Shown: positions 23,916 through 32,959 of the stretch, piece after piece
Position numbering within the stretch: position 1 is the first letter of the stretch
How the letters are laid out: each line of letters starts with the position of its first letter
Source of the DNA: Pedobacter glucosidilyticus DSM 23534
GTDB taxonomy: Bacteria > Bacteroidota > Bacteroidia > Sphingobacteriales > Sphingobacteriaceae
Assembly (NCBI RefSeq): GCF_000425145.1
Contig: NZ_AULF01000024.1
Span: forward strand, 1-64,000
Direction of reading: 5' to 3'
DNA: 64,000 nucleotides
The notes under the pieces: generated by a model
What the model saw: the letters and a program-made list of their open reading frames with translations, nothing else
What the model was told of the DNA's origin: nothing
The model's database searches: none
Program-made: the position numbers and the translations under genes

Positions 23916-24869
23916 ATGAAGCCTCCTTACGATATAACTCCAAAAATTTTAAAACAGATAAGCGTTATTTCTGAGAAGATAGGTGAAATTAATGCTAATT
24001 ATCTCCATAAGCCATCACCGCAGCTTCGCAAGCAAAATAGAATAAAAACTATTCATTCTTCATTACAGATTGAGGGAAATACCTTAACCGAAGAACAAAT
24101 AACCGCATTGATAGAGCATAAAAGAGTTATAGGTCCAGAAAAAGATGTTTTGGAAGTTTTAAATGCGATTAGAGTTTATGACGATTTAAAAAAACACAAA
24201 TTTGATGTAGAAAAAAGCTTTTTAAAAGCTCATCAAGCATTAATGGGTGGTTTAATAAAATCTCCTGGAGCGTATAGAAAGCAAGGTGTGGGTATAGTTA
24301 AAGGAACACAGGTAACACATGTAGCACCTCCATTTGGGCAAGTACCACACCTCATGAAAGACTTATTTGAGTATCTAAAAAAAGATGATGAGTTAACTTT
24401 AATCAAGAGTTGTGTATTTCATTATGAAGTAGAGTTTATTCATCCTTTTCTTGATGGAAATGGTAGAATGGGAAGATTATGGCAAACATTAATCTTAATG
24501 AGTGAATATCCGGTTTTTGAGTTTTTACCATTTGAAACATTAATTAGCCAAACTCAAGATGCCTATTATCAATCATTAGCTTTAAGTGATAAGTCTGGCA
24601 AGTCAACTCCCTTTATAGAATATATGCTAAGTGTTATTCAGCAATCTCTGGAAAATCTATTAAATTATAACAACCGCATTTTAAAAGATATAGACCGTTT
24701 AGAATATTTCTCGAGCTTAGGGATAAAAGAGTTTAGTAGAAAAGATTACATGAATGTTTTTAAAGATTTATCATCAGCAACCGCAAGTAGAGATTTAAAA
24801 AAGGGAGTTGAATTAAATATGTTTGAAAATATAGGTAATCTAAATAAAACCATATATAGATTAAAATAG
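23916..24869 (+). CDS. Fic family protein (class II, self-inhibited)
   Basis: A 317-aa protein. The Fic active site is HPFLDGNGRMGR (residues 176-187), complete for AMP transfer. An inhibitory helix motif S-x-x-x-E-G/N is seen as SLQIEGN near residue 50, before the Fic core, which defines class II. The C-terminal 60 residues (EFSRKDYMNVFKDLSSATAS then RDLKKGVELNMF) form a winged-helix-like DNA-binding segment. I start at ATG 23916, since the frame from 23904 would run through the operator. With the tandem palindromes upstream, autoregulation by the winged helix is likely. The AMPylation target is unknown. Confidence 0.9.
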   Translation: MKPPYDITPKILKQISVISEKIGEINANYLHKPSPQLRKQNRIKTIHSSLQIEGNTLTEEQITALIEHKRVIGPEKDVLEVLNAIRVYDDLKKHKFDVEKSFLKAHQALMGGLIKSPGAYRKQGVGIVKGTQVTHVAPPFGQVPHLMKDLFEYLKKDDELTLIKSCVFHYEVEFIHPFLDGNGRMGRLWQTLILMSEYPVFEFLPFETLISQTQDAYYQSLALSDKSGKSTPFIEYMLSVIQQSLENLLNYNNRILKDIDRLEYFSSLGIKEFSRKDYMNVFKDLSSATASRDLKKGVELNMFENIGNLNKTIYRLK

Positions 24870-24983
24870 ATTTTAATTTATCACAAGCTTTTACCAATCT
24901 TCTTATCATGATAATTGATTAGCTTTTCATACCCTTTTAGTTAAAAAATAAAATTTTATTTGACGAGTTATTAATTAATCGTA

Positions 24984-24995
24984 ATATTGCAATAT
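24984..24995 (+). promoter_or_regulatory. Putative ArsR operator
   Basis: ATATTGCAATAT is a perfect 12-bp palindrome ending 6 bases before the arsR start codon. ArsR-type repressors bind such AT-rich dyads over their own promoter. The assignment rests on position only. Confidence 0.5.
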
Positions 24996-25001
24996 ATAGA
25001 T

Positions 25002-25331
25002 ATGGGAGTTACAAAGACAGAAATATTTACAGAAGAGCAAAACCAATTGGCTACATTATTAAAAGCCTTGGCACATCCGGCTCGTATTGCCATTTTACAG
25101 CGTATGATGGTGGCTAATACTTGTATCTGCGGAGATTTGGTAGGAGAATTAGGCTTAGCGCAAGCTACCATATCTCAACATTTAAAGGAGTTAAAAAATG
25201 CAGGATTAATACAAGGCACTATAGAAGGTGTAAGCGTTTGTTATTGTATTCATCCAGAAAACTGGAAAAAATTAGAACAACACTTAAGCGGTTTTTTAAA
25301 AGAATTTAAAGGTCCTGTAAGCTGTTGCTAA
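25002..25331 (+). CDS. arsR: ArsR-type arsenic-responsive repressor
   Basis: A 109-aa winged-helix repressor of the ArsR/SmtB family. The recognition helix is in [20 protein letters not shown]. The metalloid-binding Cys pair C41-x-C43 lies at the start of that region (NTCICGDLV), as in the classical ArsR. The C-terminus ends in SCC, a possible extra thiol site. I choose ATG 25002 instead of the TTG at 24987, which lies within the palindrome. First gene of the arsenic operon 25002-27444. Confidence 0.95.
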   Translation: MGVTKTEIFTEEQNQLATLLKALAHPARIAILQRMMVANTCICGDLVGELGLAQATISQHLKELKNAGLIQGTIEGVSVCYCIHPENWKKLEQHLSGFLKEFKGPVSCC

Positions 25332-25359
25332 AATGAATTAATCATTAAATCATACTATT

Positions 25360-25926
25360 ATGAATGTTTCAGAAATGATGACTTGGAAAGAATTTAGGGC
25401 TGCTTTGGTTGCGAATCCCTTATTAGATTTACAATTTCAATATGCCGAGGATAAATGGGTTTCGCCCTCTTATCATATCACAGAATTAAAATACGCACCT
25501 ATCACTTCTGTTGATTGTGGTGGTGTGGTAAACAAATGGACAGAAGTTATCATCCAGCTTTGGGAGCCAGAAAATCAGCAACAGCTTAAATCTATGAAAG
25601 TTAGAAAAGCTATCTCTATTATTGAATTGGTAGAAAAATCTTTAACTATTGAGGCTGATGCGGTTGTAAAAGTAGAATTTGGTAATCAAGAATATGATAC
25701 CAGACAGTTATTGCCAAAAGCTTTTGTCAAAGATGAGGAGAATTGCATTATCGATTTAAGACCCGATGTTACCCAATGTAAGGCCATAGAAAGAGGTGGA
25801 AGTTGTGGTACCACTCCAGCAGGAGAAGAATGTTGTGCACCATCGGCTGTAAAGCCAAAAATTCAATTAAAAAACTTAGTTACGCAAGAAGGAAACAGTT
25901 GCGAGCCTGGTTCTGGATGTTGTTAA
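25360..25926 (+). CDS. DUF6428 family protein, Cys-rich tail
   Basis: A 188-aa cytosolic protein. The N-terminal two thirds (MMTWKEFRAALVANPLLDLQ ... YHITELKYAPITSVDCGGVV) match the DUF6428 proteins often found in Bacteroidetes arsenic operons. This copy has a longer C-terminus with Cys clusters: GGSCGTT, EECCAPS and the end SCEPGSGCC. That gives eight Cys in about 50 residues, and suggests binding of arsenite or another soft metal. No enzymatic motif is visible. It is 28 bases after arsR and 24 before arsC. Confidence 0.85.
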   Translation: MNVSEMMTWKEFRAALVANPLLDLQFQYAEDKWVSPSYHITELKYAPITSVDCGGVVNKWTEVIIQLWEPENQQQLKSMKVRKAISIIELVEKSLTIEADAVVKVEFGNQEYDTRQLLPKAFVKDEENCIIDLRPDVTQCKAIERGGSCGTTPAGEECCAPSAVKPKIQLKNLVTQEGNSCEPGSGCC

Positions 25927-25950
25927 TTTTTAATTATTTAAATAGAATAG

Positions 25951-26370
25951 ATGAATATTTTAGTTTTATGTACAGGCAATAGTTGCAGAAGCCAAATTGC
26001 TGAAGGTTATTTAAAGCATTTTGCACAAGAGCATGCAAATATTTATAGTGCCGGAATAGAAACACATGGTGTAAACCCAAGAGCAATTGCTACCATGAAA
26101 GAAGATGGTATAGACATTTCTAAGCATACTTCTAACCATGTTGATGAATACACTAACATAGATTTTGATTATATGATAACCGTTTGTGATCATGCAAAAG
26201 AAAATTGTCCGTATTTTCCAACTCAGGCTCAGAAATTTCATTACAACTTTCCAGATCCAGCCAAAGCACAAGGTACAGAAGAGGAAATTATGGCCCAGTT
26301 TAGAGAAGTAAGAGAGATGATTAAAAACTACGCACAAAATTTTGTAGCTACCTACGTTAAAAAAGATTAA
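25951..26370 (+). CDS. arsC: Arsenate reductase, thioredoxin-linked type
   Basis: A 139-aa enzyme of the low-molecular-weight phosphatase fold that reduces arsenate to arsenite. The P-loop is C7-TGNSC-R13-S. The two further redox Cys are C79 and C86 (TVCDHAKENCP), which shuttle the disulfide to thioredoxin. It is followed after 3 bases by the ACR3 exporter, which removes the arsenite produced. Confidence 0.95.
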   Translation: MNILVLCTGNSCRSQIAEGYLKHFAQEHANIYSAGIETHGVNPRAIATMKEDGIDISKHTSNHVDEYTNIDFDYMITVCDHAKENCPYFPTQAQKFHYNFPDPAKAQGTEEEIMAQFREVREMIKNYAQNFVATYVKKD

Positions 26371-26373
26371 GAT

Positions 26374-27444
26374 ATGTCGGCAAATAACTGCGCTCCGGCG
26401 GTAGAGCGGAAAAAATTAGGATTTTTAGATCGTAATTTAACCTTATGGATTTTTATAGCTATGATATTGGGCGTGGCTCTGGGTTATTTTATACCATCAT
26501 CCTCTGCTTATATCAACTCCTTTTCTAGTGGAACAACTAATATCCCATTAGCTATAGGTTTAATTTTGATGATGTATCCGCCGCTAGCAAAAGTAAAATA
26601 TGAAAACATGGGCGAGGTATTTAAAAATACCAAAGTGTTAAGCGCTTCGCTCATTCTAAATTGGGTTATTGGTCCTATTTTGATGTTTATTTTGGCTATT
26701 ACTTTTTTAGCTAATTACCCCGAGTATATGGTGGGCCTAATTTTAATTGGCTTAGCCCGATGTATTGCTATGGTAGTGGTTTGGAATGAACTTGCCGAAG
26801 GAAACCGAGAGTATGCTGCAGGTTTAATTGCCTTAAACAGTATTTTTCAAGTGCTTTTGTACAGTGTGTATGCCTATATTTTTATAACCGTTTTGCCTCC
26901 CTATTTTGGCTTAAGCAGTTTAGCTGTTGATATTACCATGAGCCAAATTGCCGAGAGTGTTTTTATCTATTTAGGGATTCCTTTTTTGATGGGTATTATC
27001 AGTAGATATAGCCTAATTAAACTCAAAGGCGAAACGTGGTTTCAAGAAAAATTTGTTCCTTTTATATCGCCTATTACTTTAATTGCCTTACTTTTTACCA
27101 TTGTGGTAATGTTTAGCCTAAAAGGCAAATTAATGATACAAATACCTTTGGATGTAGTAAGAATTGCCATCCCCTTACTCATTTACTTTGTGGTGATGTT
27201 TATCCTGAGTTTTTATGTAGGAAAATATTTTGGTGCCGATTATTCAAAATCAACATCTATAGCTTTTACAGCTACCGGGAATAATTTTGAACTGGCTATA
27301 GCCGTTGCCATTGGTGTTTTTGGTATTAACTCTGGGCAGGCTTTCGCCGGGGTTATTGGTCCTTTAGTAGAAGTACCTGCTTTAATAGCTTTGGTAAATT
27401 TAGCTTTTTGGTTTAGGAGAAAGTATTATCCGAATACGGATTGA
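26374..27444 (+). CDS. acr3: ACR3 family arsenite efflux transporter
   Basis: A 356-aa inner-membrane protein with about ten transmembrane helices. The ACR3 signature is seen around [19 protein letters not shown] (with the conserved Cys) and in [24 protein letters not shown]. It exports arsenite using the membrane potential. It is the last gene of the arsenic operon. A photolyase gene follows 72 bases later on the same strand. Confidence 0.96.
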   Translation: MSANNCAPAVERKKLGFLDRNLTLWIFIAMILGVALGYFIPSSSAYINSFSSGTTNIPLAIGLILMMYPPLAKVKYENMGEVFKNTKVLSASLILNWVIGPILMFILAITFLANYPEYMVGLILIGLARCIAMVVVWNELAEGNREYAAGLIALNSIFQVLLYSVYAYIFITVLPPYFGLSSLAVDITMSQIAESVFIYLGIPFLMGIISRYSLIKLKGETWFQEKFVPFISPITLIALLFTIVVMFSLKGKLMIQIPLDVVRIAIPLLIYFVVMFILSFYVGKYFGADYSKSTSIAFTATGNNFELAIAVAIGVFGINSGQAFAGVIGPLVEVPALIALVNLAFWFRRKYYPNTD

Positions 27445-27478
27445 AAAAAAATCCACAGGTTGTCAAAACCCATAAAAT

Positions 27479-27499
27479 AATGCAAAACCAAATTGCATT
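27479..27499 (+). promoter_or_regulatory. Inverted repeat upstream of the FeS photolyase
   Basis: AATGCAA (27479-27485) and TTGCATT (27493-27499) flank a 7-base spacer, 17 bases before the ATG. It may be an operator of the photolyase gene. It does not match the TTTGTTTAA boxes. Confidence 0.35.
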
Positions 27500-27516
27500 T
27501 TACATGTTGACTCTAA

Positions 27517-29052
27517 ATGTCCAAAACCTTGAGGTTAATTTTAGGAGATCAACTCAACTGGCAACATCCTTGGTTTGCTGATAAGCAAAAGGATGTTACC
27601 TATGTGATGATGGAAATTATGCCAGAACAATTATATGTGAAGCATCATATCCAAAAAATTGTCGGTTTCTTCCTTAATATGAGGCATTTTGCCCTGAGTC
27701 TTAAACAACAAGGGCATCATGTGATTTACTTTTATCTGGATAGCGCAGAAAATCAACAAGATTTTAGAGCAAACTTAATCTGGCTCAAACAAAAGCTCAA
27801 CATCAAGAAATTTGAGTATCAATTACCAGATGAATTAAGGCTAGATGAAACTTTAAAAGAAATCCAAAAGGAATTTAAAGAGAGTAAAGTTTATGATACG
27901 CATCACTTCCTAACTTCAAGAAATGAAGTAAAAGACTTTTTCAAGGGGAAAAAGCAATACCTCATGGAAAACTTCTACAGGTATATGCGTAAAAAGCATC
28001 ATCTATTGGTTGATAGCCAACTTAACCCAATAGGTGGTCAATGGAATTTTGATGCTGATAATAGAAAAAAATATGATGGAAAAACGCCTTTGAAAGAACC
28101 TTTACTTTTTAAAAGGGATGTTACCGAGTTGGTAAACTTACTAGAAAAAATGCAGGTTCCTTATATAGGCGAAATCAATAAAAAAGAATTTGATTACCCG
28201 GTTGGTAGGCAAGAGGCTTTTGCGCTGTTAGACCACTTTTGTCAAGAACTTTTACCCGCTTTCGGTACTTATGAAGACGCCATGCTGAAAGAGCATGTAA
28301 CTCTATTTCATTCCAGATTATCTTTCGTACTCAACCTAAAAATCATCAGCCCTAATGAAGTTGTACAGCAAGTTATAAAATACTGGGAGCAGCATCAAAA
28401 CAGCATTACCATTGCTCAGGTAGAAGGATTTACAAGGCAAGTGATAGGTTGGCGAGAGTATATGCGTGGAATCTATTGGGCAGAAATGCCTAGTTTCAAA
28501 GAAAAAAATTTCTTTAACTACACTACTTCCTTACCAAATTGGTTTTGGGATGGAAAAGTGAAAATGCACTGCCTAAAGCACTGTTTAGCTAATTCTTTAG
28601 AAAATGCTTATGCACATCATATTCAGCGCTTAATGGTGATTGGAAACTTTACCTTGTTGGCGGGGATCCATCCTACAGAAGTTGATAATTGGTTTTTAGG
28701 CGTTTACACAGATGCTATAGAATGGGTACAAATTACCAATACCAGAGGAATGAGCCAATTTGCAGATGGAGGCATTGTAGGAAGTAAACCTTATGTTTCA
28801 TCTGCCAACTATATTGATAAAATGAGTAATTATTGTAAAAACTGTTTTTACGATAAGACCAAAAGATACGGAAATAAGGCATGCCCATTCAATAGCTTGT
28901 ATTGGAATTTTTATATACAACAAGAAGAAAAACTTAAAAATAACCAAAGGGTATCTATGATGTATAAACTCTTGGAAAAAATGGAACCTACAGAGAAAGA
29001 AAAAATTTCAGAACAAGCAAAAAAATATTTGGAAAATCTAAACAGCTTGTAA
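27517..29052 (+). CDS. Iron-sulfur bacterial cryptochrome/photolyase (FeS-BCP)
   Basis: A 511-aa protein of the PhrB-like FeS-BCP group, which repair (6-4) photoproducts. The N-terminal photolyase domain starts LRLILGDQLNWQHPWF. The FAD domain contains VIGWREYMRGIYWAEMP and RLMVIGNFTLLAGIHPTEVD. Cys residues for a 4Fe-4S cluster are seen in MHCLKHCLANS and in NYCKNCF...KACPFN. Known members bind FAD and a lumazine (DMRL) antenna. It precedes the CarH-like regulator by 81 bases on the same strand. Confidence 0.94.
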   Translation: MSKTLRLILGDQLNWQHPWFADKQKDVTYVMMEIMPEQLYVKHHIQKIVGFFLNMRHFALSLKQQGHHVIYFYLDSAENQQDFRANLIWLKQKLNIKKFEYQLPDELRLDETLKEIQKEFKESKVYDTHHFLTSRNEVKDFFKGKKQYLMENFYRYMRKKHHLLVDSQLNPIGGQWNFDADNRKKYDGKTPLKEPLLFKRDVTELVNLLEKMQVPYIGEINKKEFDYPVGRQEAFALLDHFCQELLPAFGTYEDAMLKEHVTLFHSRLSFVLNLKIISPNEVVQQVIKYWEQHQNSITIAQVEGFTRQVIGWREYMRGIYWAEMPSFKEKNFFNYTTSLPNWFWDGKVKMHCLKHCLANSLENAYAHHIQRLMVIGNFTLLAGIHPTEVDNWFLGVYTDAIEWVQITNTRGMSQFADGGIVGSKPYVSSANYIDKMSNYCKNCFYDKTKRYGNKACPFNSLYWNFYIQQEEKLKNNQRVSMMYKLLEKMEPTEKEKISEQAKKYLENLNSL

Positions 29053-29058
29053 ATTTGT

Positions 29059-29074
29059 ATTTGTTTAAACAAAT
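29059..29074 (+). promoter_or_regulatory. 16-bp palindrome over the promoter of the CarH-like gene
   Basis: ATTTGTTTAAACAAAT is a perfect palindrome that joins the two half-boxes TTTGTTTAA and TTAAACAAA. It overlaps a TATTTG -7-like element. MerR-type CarH/LitR repressors bind such dyads in their own promoters, so autoregulation is likely. Confidence 0.55.
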
Positions 29075-29133
29075 TTAACATTAGCTTGTTACTGCAATAA
29101 CTCTAAAGCAGAAGTAGCTATAAAACAGGTAAG

Positions 29134-30033
29134 GTGAAAAGATTTTCTATTAGTGATATTGAGAACTTAACTGGTATAAAAGCCCATACCATTAGGGTTT
29201 GGGAACAACGTTATAATTTCTTCACGCCAAAACGTACAGAAACCAATATCCGTTATTATGATGATCAAGATTTGTGCATGTTCCTCAACATCGCAACATT
29301 AAATGAAAACGGATATAAAATCAGTAAGATTTCTCAAATGAATAGTGAAGAAATCAATCAACTGGTTGCCTCACTCAAGGAAAATCATTACAATACCAAT
29401 ATACAGGTTCAAATGCTTTCAAATGCCATGTTAAAAATGGATGATGAAGAGTTTGACGAAATTTTAAGTACTTGTATCAGAGAAATGGGAATGGAAACGG
29501 CTGTAGCCGAAATCGTTTTCCCCTTTTTAAGAAAAGTAGGCTTTATGTGGCAGGTTGGTACCATTAACCCAGCACACGAGCACTTTGCTACGCATAAAAT
29601 AGAGCAAAAAATTATTTATTGTACCACACAATTCAATAAAAAAATTAATAAACAAGGTAAAAGATATTTACTCTTTTTACCACCTAATGAACATCACCAA
29701 GTAGGCTTGTTGTTTGCACAATATATGCTAAGAAGCAATGGTCACCATGTTTTATATTTAGGTCAAAATCTCCCTTACGAAAGCTTAGCCGAGGTTGTAA
29801 ATTATTATGAGCCTGATTATGTATTATCCGTATTAACAGTTTTAAATACAGATACGGATGTTGATGATGCAGTCTCTAAAATTAAAAATGCCATTGGCCA
29901 AACCCCCTTAATTCTTACAGGGAGTTTAATTACCAGTCAAGAGACTAATAAAGAAGAGAAAATCATCATCGTGAAAAATATAGGAGAGTTTGCAAGTATC
30001 ATAGAAAAGTTAAATATGAGCATAGCTTCTTAA
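29134..30033 (+). CDS. MerR family B12-binding regulator, CarH/LitR-like
   Basis: A 299-aa protein starting at GTG. The MerR HTH is FSISDIENLTGIKAHTIRVW (4-23). A helical bundle follows, with the W-x9-E-H motif of CarH photoreceptors (W139...E149-H150). The cobalamin-binding domain has E-x-H-x-x-G at 186-191, so H188 is the expected lower cobalt ligand. The residue after the Trp is Gln; as I recall, Thermus CarH has His there, the light-state ligand. CarH proteins use adenosylcobalamin to sense light and release DNA. The FeS photolyase is just upstream. It is a strong candidate for a light-sensing regulator. Confidence 0.88.
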   Translation: MKRFSISDIENLTGIKAHTIRVWEQRYNFFTPKRTETNIRYYDDQDLCMFLNIATLNENGYKISKISQMNSEEINQLVASLKENHYNTNIQVQMLSNAMLKMDDEEFDEILSTCIREMGMETAVAEIVFPFLRKVGFMWQVGTINPAHEHFATHKIEQKIIYCTTQFNKKINKQGKRYLLFLPPNEHHQVGLLFAQYMLRSNGHHVLYLGQNLPYESLAEVVNYYEPDYVLSVLTVLNTDTDVDDAVSKIKNAIGQTPLILTGSLITSQETNKEEKIIIVKNIGEFASIIEKLNMSIAS

Positions 30034-30034
30034 T

Positions 30035-30052
30035 TTCAAATAATTATTTGAA
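30035..30052. other. 18-bp perfect palindrome
   Basis: TTCAAATAATTATTTGAA follows the CarH-like stop codon by one base. It has no loop or T-run, so it is not a typical terminator. It could be an operator for the sucA promoter 40 bases downstream. Confidence 0.4.
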
Positions 30053-30093
30053 TATTTAAGCCTTTTAAATTAGTGGTTTACAAACCTATTTTT

Positions 30094-30101
30094 TACTTTT
30101 G
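30094..30101 (+). promoter_or_regulatory. -7 box of the sucAB operon
   Basis: TACTTTTG is an exact TAnnTTTG match, 24 bases before the sucA ATG. No TTG is visible at -33. Confidence 0.5.
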
Positions 30102-30125
30102 CCCCTTATAAAGAATTAGTTTTTG

Positions 30126-32930
30126 ATGGATAGTTTTTCATACCTAAGTAACGCAGATTCTGCCTATATAGATTCCCTTTATCAATCATATAAAGAAGAT
30201 CCGCAATCAGTAGATTTTGGCTGGCAGAAATTTTTCGAAGGATTTGATTTTGGCCAACAGGCAGCAGACGGAAACAGCGCCGAAAATGTATCTGTAAATT
30301 CAACTCCAGATCATGTATTAAAAGAAATTAATGTTTTAAACATGATTAATGGCTATCGTACTAGAGGCCATTTGTTTACCAAAACCAACCCTGTAAGAGA
30401 AAGAAGAAAATATTATCCTGGAAAGGGTATAGAAACTTTTGGTTTTACCGATGCTGATTTAGATACCGTATTTAACGCCGGTGTTGAAGTTGGTTTAGGC
30501 CCTGCTAAGCTGAGAGACATTTATCAACTATTAGAAGATACTTATTGTCAATCTATCGGTGTGGAGTATAGATACATGCGTAATCCTATCAAATTTAAAT
30601 GGTTTGAGGAGCGTATGGAATCTAGTCGTAACCTGCCAAATTTTGATACCGACAAGAAAAAGAGAATTTTACAAAAGCTTAACCAAGCTGTAGTTTTTGA
30701 GAGTTTCTTAGGAACAAAATTCTTAGGTCAGAAACGTTTTTCTTTAGAAGGAGCAGAATCTTTAATACCTGCTTTAGACTCGGTTATAGAAAAAGGAGCG
30801 GAGTTAGGTATCCAAGAATTTGTGATAGGTATGGCCCACCGTGGTCGTTTAAATGTTTTAGCCAATATCATGGGTAAAACATACAAAGATATTTTCTCTG
30901 AGTTTGATGGTAAATACAATAAAGATTTACCTTTTGGTGGTGATGTTAAATACCACATGGGTTTTTCTACCGATGTAGAAACCTCTAACAACAATAAAGT
31001 TCATTTAAGTCTTTGTCCTAACCCTTCTCACCTAGAAACTGTGGGTGCCATTGTAGAAGGTTTATCAAGATCTAAAATGGATATGAAATACGGTAGCGAT
31101 TATAAAAAAATCGCCCCTATTTTGATACATGGTGATGCTTCAGTAGCCGGTCAAGGCTTGGTTTACGAGGTTTTACAAATGGCCAAGTTAGATGCTTATA
31201 AAACAGGTGGTACCATCCATTTGGTTATCAATAACCAGGTAGGTTTTACTACTAACTTTAAAGATGCTCGTTCATCAACTTACTGTACAGATATTGCAAA
31301 AGTTACTTTATCGCCAGTATTCCACGTAAATGGTGATGATCCTGAAGCGGTAGTTTATGCTATCAATATGGCGATGGAATATCGTCAGCGTTTCCATAAT
31401 GATGTATTTATAGATATTTTATGTTACAGAAGATATGGACATAACGAGTCTGATGAGCCTAGATTCACGCAGCCACTTCTTTATAAAACCATAGAAAAAC
31501 ATCCAAACCCAAGAGAAATTTATGTTGAAAAACTTAAAGCTGCTGGGGCTGTTGATGCCAATTTGGCTAAACAAATGGATAAAGAGTTCAGAGATCTTTT
31601 ACAAGAAAGGTTAAATGAATCAAAAGAAGATGAAGGTGCACCAATAAACCCAGTTTTCTCTGGCGCATGGACAGAAGTAAGGTTCTCTAAAGAAGAAGAT
31701 TTTGTGTCATCTCCTGATACCAGCGTAGATAAAGATACTTTCTTAAAAATAGCTTCTAAAATTACCGATTTGCCAACCGATAAGAAATTCTTATCTAAAG
31801 TAGACCGTTTGTTTAAAGATCGTAAGAAAATGGTTAACGAAACCCATGTTTTTGATTGGGCAATGGGCGAGTTGATGGCTTACGGTACTTTAGTTAACGA
31901 AGGTAACCGAGTAAGAATAAGTGGTCAAGATGTTGAAAGAGGTACATTCTCTCACCGTCATGCGGTTGTTAAAGTAGAAGATTCTGAAGAAGAATACACG
32001 CCTTTAACACAAGTATCAGAAAAGCAAGCTCCTTTTGAGATTTATAACTCTCACCTTTCAGAATACGGTGTACTAGGTTTTGAGTATGGTTACGCCATGG
32101 CAAACCCTTATGCTTTAACCATTTGGGAAGCACAGTTTGGAGATTTCTTTAACGGAGCTCAAATTGTTGTAGACCAATACATATCATCAGCAGAAACCAA
32201 ATGGCAAAGAGCTAATGGTTTGGTGATGTTATTGCCTCACGGTTATGAAGGTCAAGGTCCGGAGCACTCTTCTGCAAGGGTAGAGCGTTTCCTAGAACTT
32301 TGTGCCGAGTATAACATGAGCGTTGTAAATTGTACTACGCCAGCTCAATTTTTCCATGTATTACGTCGCCAGCTAAAAAGAGAAATTCGCAAGCCTTTAG
32401 TTGTATTTACACCTAAGAGTTTGTTAAGATTCCCTAAATGCGTTTCTCCTTTAGAAGATTTTACCAATAGTAAATTCCAAGAAGTTATTGATGATGCATC
32501 AGCGAAAGCTAAAGATGTAAAACGTGTATTAATCTGTACTGGTAAAATTTTCTACGACTTACAAGAGGAGAAAGAAAAGTTAAACAGAAAAGATATTGCT
32601 ATTGTGAGATTAGAGCAAATGTATCCTACTCCTTTTGCACAGTTAGATAAAATTAGAGAGAAATATATCAATGCTGAGTTTATTTGGGTACAAGAAGAAC
32701 CAGAAAACATGGGCGCTTGGCCATTCATTAGCAGAGTGTTTAGAAAATCTAAATTTGATTTTGATGTAATTTCTAGAAAGCCTAGCAGCAGCCCTGCAAC
32801 AGGTTTTGCAAAATTACACTTAGCAGAGCAAGCTGCCATAGTAGCTAAAGCTTTCGAGATAAAAAATACAGAGCAAGTTAAAGAAGTAGTAAAAAAAGCG
32901 TCGACCGCTAAAACTGCTAAAGTAGATTAA
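30126..32930 (+). CDS. sucA: 2-oxoglutarate dehydrogenase E1 component
   Basis: The thiamine-diphosphate decarboxylase of the TCA cycle, 934 aa from ATG 30126. The N-terminus [21 protein letters not shown]-like segment ([14 protein letters not shown]) is the E2-contact region. Core motifs are [32 protein letters not shown] (diphosphate binding), NNQVGFTTN and [16 protein letters not shown]; the C-terminal domain has [17 protein letters not shown]. It is followed after 29 bases by sucB in one operon. Confidence 0.97.
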   Translation: MDSFSYLSNADSAYIDSLYQSYKEDPQSVDFGWQKFFEGFDFGQQAADGNSAENVSVNSTPDHVLKEINVLNMINGYRTRGHLFTKTNPVRERRKYYPGKGIETFGFTDADLDTVFNAGVEVGLGPAKLRDIYQLLEDTYCQSIGVEYRYMRNPIKFKWFEERMESSRNLPNFDTDKKKRILQKLNQAVVFESFLGTKFLGQKRFSLEGAESLIPALDSVIEKGAELGIQEFVIGMAHRGRLNVLANIMGKTYKDIFSEFDGKYNKDLPFGGDVKYHMGFSTDVETSNNNKVHLSLCPNPSHLETVGAIVEGLSRSKMDMKYGSDYKKIAPILIHGDASVAGQGLVYEVLQMAKLDAYKTGGTIHLVINNQVGFTTNFKDARSSTYCTDIAKVTLSPVFHVNGDDPEAVVYAINMAMEYRQRFHNDVFIDILCYRRYGHNESDEPRFTQPLLYKTIEKHPNPREIYVEKLKAAGAVDANLAKQMDKEFRDLLQERLNESKEDEGAPINPVFSGAWTEVRFSKEEDFVSSPDTSVDKDTFLKIASKITDLPTDKKFLSKVDRLFKDRKKMVNETHVFDWAMGELMAYGTLVNEGNRVRISGQDVERGTFSHRHAVVKVEDSEEEYTPLTQVSEKQAPFEIYNSHLSEYGVLGFEYGYAMANPYALTIWEAQFGDFFNGAQIVVDQYISSAETKWQRANGLVMLLPHGYEGQGPEHSSARVERFLELCAEYNMSVVNCTTPAQFFHVLRRQLKREIRKPLVVFTPKSLLRFPKCVSPLEDFTNSKFQEVIDDASAKAKDVKRVLICTGKIFYDLQEEKEKLNRKDIAIVRLEQMYPTPFAQLDKIREKYINAEFIWVQEEPENMGAWPFISRVFRKSKFDFDVISRKPSSSPATGFAKLHLAEQAAIVAKAFEIKNTEQVKEVVKKASTAKTAKVD

Positions 32931-32959
32931 TCATATATCAAATATATAATAGCGTATTT

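Noticed and set aside
23755-23943. 62-aa minus-strand frame between pruA and fic
   Set aside because: It covers the pruA terminator and the fic promoter and operators and has no recognisable features.
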